This document shows, piece by piece, positions 7,288 to 14,300 of a stretch of DNA of 16,062 nucleotides. The notes below the pieces were generated by a model, which saw only the letters and a list, made by a program, of their open reading frames with translations, did no database searches and was not told the origin of the DNA. Every line of letters starts with the position of its first letter. Within the stretch, counting starts at the first letter, position 1. The position numbers and the translations under genes are program-made. This DNA is from Haladaptatiplasma sp964454575 (GTDB lineage: Archaea > Thermoplasmatota > Thermoplasmata > Halarchaeoplasmatales > Halarchaeoplasmataceae), in assembly GCA_964454575.1 (NCBI GenBank), contig CAYVTG010000041.1:1-16062 (forward strand), written 5' to 3'.

Positions 7288-7311
7288 GTATCTTGTTCAT
7301 GGTCAAGATAC
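7288..7311. promoter_or_regulatory. Perfect 8-bp inverted repeat next to the secreted-protein ribosome-binding site
   Basis: GTATCTTG (7288-7295) and CAAGATAC (7304-7311) form a perfect inverted repeat around an 8-nt spacer. It starts 2 nt from the GGAGGT site of the secreted-protein gene on the - strand. It could be a repressor operator or a hairpin in the mRNA leader. AT-rich TATA-like sequence follows at about 7318-7332. Confidence 0.45.
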
Positions 7312-7315
7312 GGTT

Positions 7316-7332
7316 CACATATAATATATCAT
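7316..7332 (-). promoter_or_regulatory. TATA-like region for the secreted-protein gene
   Basis: Read on the - strand, GATATATTATATG lies about 45-58 nt upstream of the ATG at 7274. A start site about 25 nt downstream falls inside the inverted repeat at 7288-7311, which fits an operator overlapping the transcription start. The whole 7320-7350 stretch is AT-rich, so the precise box is uncertain. Confidence 0.4.
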
Positions 7333-7384
7333 TAATTATAATATCGGAATTCGTTTCGAGAACCGAAATGCCTGTTAAAGAGCG

Positions 7385-7424
7385 TCAAAATACTTTTATA
7401 CGTTGTTATACGTTATGTATAACG
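7385..7424 (+). promoter_or_regulatory. Promoter and repeat-rich operator of the toxin-antitoxin operon
   Basis: A BRE-like CAAAAT (7386-7391) and a TATA box TTTTATA (7394-7400) precede the antitoxin ATG at 7425 by 25-30 nt, the geometry of a leaderless archaeal promoter. The nonamer TTATACGTT occurs at 7396-7404 and again at 7406-7414, exactly one helical turn apart. A perfect palindrome CGTTAT-GT-ATAACG occupies 7411-7424, ending at the start codon. Such repeats covering TATA and start site are what an autoregulating ribbon-helix-helix antitoxin would bind. No ribosome-binding site is present. Confidence 0.6.
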
Positions 7425-7628
7425 ATGACTACAACAACTGTCCGCATAAACAAGGAAACACGAGACATGTTAAAAGAGGTCGGTTCCAAGGGCCAGACCT
7501 ATGACGAGATCATCCGGGAGATGCTGGAACTGAGGAAGATGTTCATAGAAGATCTTTACAGCATCTTGCGGGAGACCAAGGAAGACCAGTGGTTGACCAC
7601 CGAGGAATTGAGGAAGGAACTCGGATGA
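7425..7628 (+). CDS. Ribbon-helix-helix antitoxin
   Basis: A 67-residue antitoxin-type protein. The N-terminus TTTTVRINKETRDMLKEVG is a typical ribbon-helix-helix strand and helix, followed by QTYDEIIREML (second helix). The C-terminal half (ELRKMFIEDLY to LTTEELRKELG) is acidic and helical, as in antitoxin tails that wrap the toxin. The ATG at 7425 is preferred over longer in-frame starts because the TATA box lies 28 nt upstream and the reading frame further upstream is antisense to the secreted-protein gene. The stop overlaps the toxin start (ATGA), a classic toxin-antitoxin arrangement. It probably represses its own promoter through the repeats just upstream. Confidence 0.8.
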   Translation: MTTTTVRINKETRDMLKEVGSKGQTYDEIIREMLELRKMFIEDLYSILRETKEDQWLTTEELRKELG

Positions 7629-7903
7629 CAGTTCTATGGAGTCCCCAAGCCAGAAAAGAATTGGACAAATTTTCCGGATCTGTTTGCGACAGGATGATCG
7701 ACAAAGTGGTGGAATTCGACGAAAGCGATCGCGGAGATATCAAAAAGATAGCCGAGGGTTTATGGCGTTTAAGAGTGGGCGACTACAGGATATATTATCA
7801 TAAGGAAGAGGAACGGATGTATGTTTTACGGGTCGTACATCGCAGCCGAGCTTATAGGGAAGACGTCATACAGGCACTCCGAGAAGGGATAGGCGGGTTG
7901 TGA
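7625..7903 (+). CDS. RelE/ParE-superfamily toxin
   Basis: A 92-residue toxin of the RelE/ParE superfamily. The diagnostic core is present: LWSPQARKELDKF at the N-terminus, an IAEGLWRLRVGDYRIYY segment, and VLRVVHRSRAYRE near the C-terminus, with the Arg/Tyr/His residues typical of RelE-like mRNA interferases. In the family, members cut mRNA on the ribosome (RelE) or poison gyrase (ParE); the LRVGDYRIYY and HRSRAYR signatures favour the RelE side. The ATG at 7625 overlaps the antitoxin stop by 4 nt. The length is normal and the frame intact, so the pair looks functional. Confidence 0.88.
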   Translation: MTVLWSPQARKELDKFSGSVCDRMIDKVVEFDESDRGDIKKIAEGLWRLRVGDYRIYYHKEEERMYVLRVVHRSRAYREDVIQALREGIGGL

Positions 7904-7958
7904 ATCGCCACACAAAAATTAAAAATGTAGCCGCATGTATCACCATCGAGGAACAAAA

Positions 7959-8141
7959 ATGGTTGAAGAAATCGACAAGAAAGGGGCACTCAGCCTGTTG
8001 AGAGACCGCAAGATCACCGTCAGGAAGGCGGCTGAGATAGCCGGAGTGACCTATGCTGAAATGCTCGAACTGGCATCGCAAGAAGACATAGATATAGGAT
8101 ATGACCTAAAGGAATTGGAGCAAGATCTAGAGAAGATTTAA
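7959..8141 (+). CDS. UPF0175 family small protein (antitoxin-like)
   Basis: A 60-residue protein with the UPF0175 (COG2886) signature: ALSLLRDRKITVRKAAEIAG is a helix-turn-helix-like segment, followed by VTYAEMLELASQEDIDIGYD and an acidic LKELEQDLEKI tail. The family is commonly encoded beside a PIN-domain nuclease and behaves as an antitoxin. It is somewhat shorter than usual at the N-terminus. The ATG at 7959 is chosen because GAGGA (7948-7952) lies 6 nt upstream; the ATG at 7935 has no such site. The expected PIN partner immediately downstream is only a fragment, so this appears to be an orphaned antitoxin. Confidence 0.75.
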   Translation: MVEEIDKKGALSLLRDRKITVRKAAEIAGVTYAEMLELASQEDIDIGYDLKELEQDLEKI

Positions 8142-8241
8142 AGAAGTTATCACGACCGAATACATCTACAGGGAGGTGGTGAAAGAGGGAAAGGGTATGA
8201 AAGGCACATGGAAGATAAAAGAGAGTTATGTGAAACCGTGA
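8131..8241 (+). pseudogene. Fragment of a PIN-domain (DUF3368/COG2405-like) toxin gene
   Basis: A 36-codon frame starting inside the end of the UPF0175 gene reads RRFKEVITTEYIYREVVKEG followed by KGMKGTWKIKESYVKP and a stop at 8239-8241. This resembles the middle of DUF3368-type PIN nucleases (LFxxVIIPxxVYxEVVxEGKGxPG pattern). The N-terminal section with the first catalytic Asp is missing, as is everything after the fragment, including the later Asp residues. The position directly after a UPF0175 gene is where such a toxin is normally encoded. I infer a decayed toxin whose 5' end was deleted. The match is short, so chance similarity cannot be excluded. Confidence 0.5.
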
Positions 8242-8249
8242 GCGAACCA

Positions 8250-8266
8250 CTGGCTTCGGGAGCCAG
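8250..8266. other. Small stem-loop in the gap before the giant gene
   Basis: CTGGCT (8250-8255) and AGCCAG (8261-8266) form a perfect 6-bp stem with a TCGGG loop. No T-tract follows, so there is no reason to call it a terminator. The rest of the 8242-8321 gap is non-coding as far as can be seen, although it stays open in the frame of the giant gene back to an ATG at 8208. Confidence 0.3.
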
Positions 8267-8311
8267 ACAGAAAGGGCATACCGAGCGAAAGGATAATAAA
8301 CGGGAATGCGA

Positions 8312-8323
8312 TTACATAAATAT
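8312..8323 (+). promoter_or_regulatory. Candidate TATA box for the giant secreted-protein gene
   Basis: TTACATAAATAT (8312-8323) is the only TATA-like sequence near the start of the giant gene. It overlaps the first ATG candidates (8322, 8325) but lies about 24 nt before an in-frame GTG at 8343, the correct spacing for a leaderless transcript. From that GTG the protein would begin with the typical signal-peptide n-region MIRK. The true start may therefore be 8343 rather than 8322. Confidence 0.35.
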
Positions 8324-11300
8324 GATGGTAACAAGGGTTGATGTGATTAGGAAGATAACGGCACTTTGTTTGTGCGCGATGCTGATGGCGAGTTCAACAT
8401 TCGTGGCAATGATTGCGGAAGGAAAAGTAAATCTTAAAGATGAAATCGCCTATGTTTCACATGCCCCCATCTACATTGATGGAAACGCAGATTTTGCAGC
8501 GCAGGCAACAGCTGAAGGTTGGCCTGGAGATGGAACGGTTGGAAATCCATATGTGATAGAGGGGTATGAGATTGATGCTAGTTTGGGAACGAATGCGGGA
8601 ATTGAGATAAGGAATACAAATGTTCACTTTATTATTCAGAATTGTATTATTTCTGAGGGGGGCAGTGCACAAAAACATGGTTTATATCTGATGAGTGCAC
8701 ATTATGGAAAGATTTCAAATAATGTATTGTCTAATAACAATCATGGAATTTATTTATATGGCTCTTCAAACAACAACATAATAGAAGGTTGCACCATCTC
8801 GAATAACATCGAAGATGGCATTCGTTTATCTCGTCATAGCACTACGATAAATCTCATTGATAACGTATTTATTGACAATGAAATATTCAACAACACAAAC
8901 GGAGTATCATTCTCAAACTCATATGGAACTACGATTCGGAATGATTTCTACTCTAACACAATCTATGGTAACTCCCAATATGGTATTTATTTTGATTCAG
9001 TGGCTAACTTACAAAACCATTTTGCTCCAAATAACACAATCAATGGTGAACATGTACTCATTGATTACCATTCAAACAGAGACTGGGTCGGATTGAATAA
9101 TCTCAATCCCGGACCAGATGTTATGAATAGAGGTGGTGTAATTACCTTATATAGTGCATCTAATGTTAACATTACAGATTGTTATATTGCAGATTCATCA
9201 TATTTGGGGATTTATATTTACCATGGCTCAAATAATAGAGTGAATAATTGCGTCGTGATCAATCACACGGTGGGGATAGAAATTCATAATTCACATAATA
9301 ATTATATTGGCAGTTCCACTACCATGCGAAATAACAATCATGGAATTTATTTATATGGCTCTTCAAACAACAACATAATAGAAGGTTGCACCATCTCGAA
9401 TAACATCGAAGATGGCATTCGTTTATCTCGTCATAGCACTACGATAAATCTCATTGATAACGTATTTATTGACAATGAAATATTCAACAACACAAACGGA
9501 GTATCATTCTCAAACTCATATGGAACTACGATTCGGAATGATTTCTACTCTAACACAATCTATGGTAACTCCCAATATGGTATTTATTTTGATTCAGTGG
9601 CTAACTTACAAAACCATTTTGCTCCAAATAACACAATCAATGGTGAACATGTACTCATTGATTACCATTCAAACAGAGACTGGGTCGGATTGAATAATCT
9701 CAATCCCGGACCAGATGTTATGAATAGAGGTGGTGTAATTACCTTATATAGTGCATCTAATGTTAACATTACAGATTGTTATATTCAGGGATTTGTCCGG
9801 CCTGGGCTTTCTCTCTACTATGTAACAGGAATTGCAGTAACTGCTTCGACCTTTAAAAATAATAGCTATGGCATTTATACCTATTCATCTTCATCGATCA
9901 AAACATACCACTGTAATTTCTTCAACAATGTTCAACAAGTATATGATGACACTTCCAATACTTGGGACAATAACTACCCATCCGGCGGCAATTACTGGGA
10001 TGACTACACAGGTTCTGATGCGTATTATGGTGCTTCTCAAAATCAATTGGGGAAGGATGGAATCGGTGATGTTCCGTATGTCATTGATTCTGACAGTCAA
10101 GACAAATATCCCTTGATGGAACCTTGGATACCGAGCGATGCTGTCGATGTGAAAGTTGATGAGATCACTGTTTCAAGGTTATACGAAGGAAATATTGAAG
10201 ACCTGAATGTTTCAGTCAGAGTTTCGAACACAGGTACAGAGAATTGTAGTACAACCCTCAGGCTCGTATTTAAGAACATCTCTACGGGATTCAATTTGAC
10301 ATTGCCAGACATTGATGTGGAACTGGAGTCAGAAGAGAGTAAAACAGTTTCTATGATAGGGGCATTCCCAAATCAGAATTACAAGATTTCAGCCATGATT
10401 GACCCTGATGACCTCCTTGCGGAGTATGATGAATCGAATAATCTACTTGAGAAGGTTATCGATACTTCACTTATCTGGTCCACCCCATTTGCATCTATTG
10501 ACTTGGATGGGCAGGTTTACTATGTATATATCGGGGTAGGGGGAGATTCAGATGATCGAAGGCTTGCAGACCAGAGATATGCCGCCAGTCAGGTTTCATT
10601 TGTTGACAATGTCCAGAGTATAAGCGTTGTTAAAGATAAAAGCTCACTTGAGGTGGTTACAGAACCAGTAATAATCTCTCAAGTTCTCTGGAATATGCTG
10701 GAAGGATTCACTTCGCATAATTATGCTTATACGTACCCCGACGCCGTGCTATCCCGATCGGCTGTTGAGTCCGGAGTGTTCCTGGATAATATGCAGGTCC
10801 CGTCTCTGAAGAAAATTCTCGGCGATTTGATACCGGATGTGCCCGATTGTGAGGACAAAGAAGCCGCTACCGCCCATGTGATCTTGAGTGCTATGGCGCA
10901 TGATACCGCTGACAGGCCGATTCTTCTGAGCTTTCTGACTCTGGGTTTGGCAGCTGCCGAGGTCAGGAGCGGTTTCAGCGATGCCGCGAAGTTTGAGGAT
11001 GTGCATAATGCGTATAATGAGAAGATAGCGAGCATAGAGAATATTGTTATCACAACTGAAGACGGTGCCGTGAACAAGAATTACCAGGAAGCTATGAAAT
11101 CACATTATCTGCGGTCCAGTTCAAAATTCATGTGGGAAGACTCGCCTCTGAAGATATTGAGCGATGAACTCGTTTCTCAGGCTAAAAATATGGGAAAGCA
11201 TGGTGTGGAAGAAATCCGGATACGAGACCTTCTGATTGCAGAAGCAGAGAGAGAATTGGAACTGTATCATCGCTTGGTATTGACAAGAGACATCATGGGG

Positions 11301-14300
11301 GCTTTCATCCCCGACCAGAACGACCTGACCCTAAAGGCTCTTGACTACGCCATACGCCTTCAGGATGTCAGGACTCGCCAGCATATGCACGACTATGAAT
11401 TGTTGAAGATGGGGCAGAACATCGCTGCAAAGATTGCAAACAGCATGATCGAAGATTTCGCGTATGACCTGTTGAAGGAGGCGGTGATACATTATGCACC
11501 CAGCCTTGCAGCGCAATTGAAATACATTAAAACCGGACCGGTGGGTGCCGCGCTTCTCGGCGCCAAGATTGGCCTGACAGTGGCAAATGTGGACATCATG
11601 AAAGACTACAACACCAAAACGATACTTGCCGCCGGCCTTGCAAAAGACATCTTTGACCTGCCCGCGTACATCGGAAAGAACCAGAAGATAATGGATGGCC
11701 TGGGCAATTATGTCCTGCACAGATTGCAGGCCGACCTGCTCGGCTATGCCATGTACAATGCCGCAACCGCCAAATCCCAATATATTCACGGTGCCGGCGA
11801 TGCAATATACAATTTCCTGGACATCTTCCCTCTGACCTCCTGGGTCCAACAGACTTCACCAAACGAGTTCAGGCAGTATGGTGCCTCTCACTATCTCGCG
11901 TCCAACACCATGCGACATGCGCGTTTCGAGGCTTTTGTAGCTCTCTCTGTCCGATACAAATGGGCTGTTGAATCAAACTCCTTTTCGCTAAAGATTCCAG
12001 TGGACCCTCCTGTTGTCAAGGAAAAGATAGGGCCGTTGGTGGAGTTCGGAGGTGGCACCTGGGAGACCGCTCATGGGTATGCGAAGGTCATCAACATGGA
12101 TGGAAGAAATTATGTCGTTACAGACATGGCACACGATAGTCACGACCCTCCATTATGGCTGTTGACCGCATGGGCGCCGCCGCTCTCTCTAGCGGCATAC
12201 ATGTTCCTGAACGACCAGGCGACATACGACCTGATAACCAAGGAGAGCTGGCTGGAGGTGGAGATCGGGACTTCTGGTGGAGTTTTTCCATATCCTTCCA
12301 GAAAGACAGATGGTTGGAACGGAATCGGCAACGAGGCCGATGGACTGTTCAACGACCCATGGGTGTTCGACATGGGCACCTATGAAATAGAATATGTCAG
12401 GATGAAATATGACTACAATGATATTCTCAACCCGATACACGGAGACCTGACGTTTTATTTCGACTCCATGTCATGGGGGTCCGGAGCCGATGGCCTGGAA
12501 AAGACATGGCAGCGCAATGACCCGGAAAGTGAAAGTCTCCTCATCGACCCGAAGCCCATGGCCGCCGGGACTCCCTTGACATACACCCTGGAGACTATCA
12601 ACTTCGACGGCATAGGTGGAGACGATTCTGCATTTTTCAACCTCACGATAGAAGGAGTTTCAAACGTGTCTAAAGCCTTTGTAGAAGTGCTGGTAAAGGA
12701 CGAAAACGGTTCCACCGCCAGAAGATTCGAGCGGTTCATTGAGATAGAGAACGGCGCCCAGAGCATTCAGTCATTCCGGTTCGATTCGGAGAAGGATGGA
12801 AATTATACTTTTACCGCACACTTGATGAATGACATCCTGGGAATCATGAATTTGACAGTGACCAATAATGTTAGCTTAGAGGCAAATGTGGATTATGCAA
12901 CACCGGATTTTGATTTCGAAGGCGCCGGCGGCAGCGTTACCGGAGATAATTACACGATAACATGGAACATAACCAAGGGAAACGGGACCGAAGATGTGAC
13001 CGTAATGGGTTTTGTCTGGAACGAAAGCGGTAATTTCACAGGCGGTTTCAACCATACCCAGACAATAAAGAACACCACAGCCAACATCGGATTTCACAAT
13101 TTATCCTTGCCCGACGGGCTGTATCAATGCGGCCTGTTATTGTTGGATTCGAACTCTACGCTTGTGGCAATCAAAACGATATCCCTGCTGGTCAACATGA
13201 CGCCCACATTTTTCTTTGAAAAAGCGCCGGTCACAGAGTGGCTGCTGGACACGAACGGCATCACGGGAAACGAGACCCTCATCATATCTCTTCCTGTGAA
13301 CATACCGGCCACCGGTATCTATTCGGTAAAAGGAGAACTCAGAAACGGCCATGGAGAACGATTGTTGGGTACATGGAACAACACGTATCTGGAGGCAGGG
13401 GCCCGGACAGTAGAATTGTCCTTCGATTGCAGATACATGTCCCTCAAACACACATACGGAAGCCTGTTCCTGAGCGTAATCGCCTTCGATGAGAATCATA
13501 CAACGATAGAAACATTCACAGACTTATACGAAACCCAAAATTATACAACGGAAAACTTCGAAACAGTTGGCATAGTGGCCGAGGCATGGGAATGGGACGC
13601 TGCCATCGACAAGGACGTGAACGGGCTGTATGACATGCTGAGGGTCTCGATACAGGTCAATGTCACTAGGGCGGGCAATTATTCTATAACCGGCACGGTT
13701 TTTGCCAACGAAACTGCTCTGGCCTCTGCACTCAATCACACCTATCTTTCTCCCGGTGTGCAGTCCATGCAGTTTGACTTCGCGGGCTGGGCCATATGGC
13801 TGGGCGGCTTGGACGGGCCTTACCGGGTTAATATACAAGGAGCCACGGGTGAAGATGCCACCGGGTGGAGCGTGATTGGAAGTTATGATACGCTTCCCTA
13901 TTCCGTGAGCAGCTTCGAACGGCCTGGGGCGTTCTTCACGTCAACATATTCAGAAACACCGTATGACAGCGATCTCGATGGGAAATACAACCAGCTCAAC
14001 TTCAACGCGGAGGTGAACGTGACCGTTGAGGGAAATTATACGATAACGGCACAACTGGAAAATCAGGACAACCAGTTTGTTGGATCTGCCACATTGAGAG
14101 AATACTTGGCAGTTGGAACTCACAATTTACAACTGAACTTCTCCGGCGAAGCCATATTCAGAAGCTGGTCCAATGGAACGCTTAACATAACAAAATTATC
14201 GCTCAAGAATTCGGTAGGCGATGTGATGGATTCAGTTTCAACCCCATTAACCACGGGCCACTATGATTTCGACGACTTCGACCCGCCCCGAATATTGTTC

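Noticed and set aside
6801..7424. Long in-frame N-terminal extension of the antitoxin
   Set aside because: The extension is antisense to the secreted-protein gene and crosses the promoter; the TATA box and family N-terminus place the start at 7425.
8250..8266. Stem-loop as transcription terminator
   Set aside because: The stem is short and no T-run follows; archaeal terminators are mainly T-tracts.
8857..9693. Two identical 79-residue frames (8857-9096 and 9454-9693)
   Set aside because: They lie out of frame inside the 456-bp duplication of the giant gene. Their identity is explained by the repeat, and they have no start signals of their own.
8733..9785. CRISPR array or mobile-element terminal repeats
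   Set aside because: There are only two long copies, in-frame and coding for beta-helix; no short regular spacers, transposase or target-site duplication is seen.
11331..11849. 172-residue antisense frame
   Set aside because: It is opposite the giant gene's continuous coding frame, His/Cys/Gln-rich, has no recognisable motif and no promoter or ribosome-binding site.
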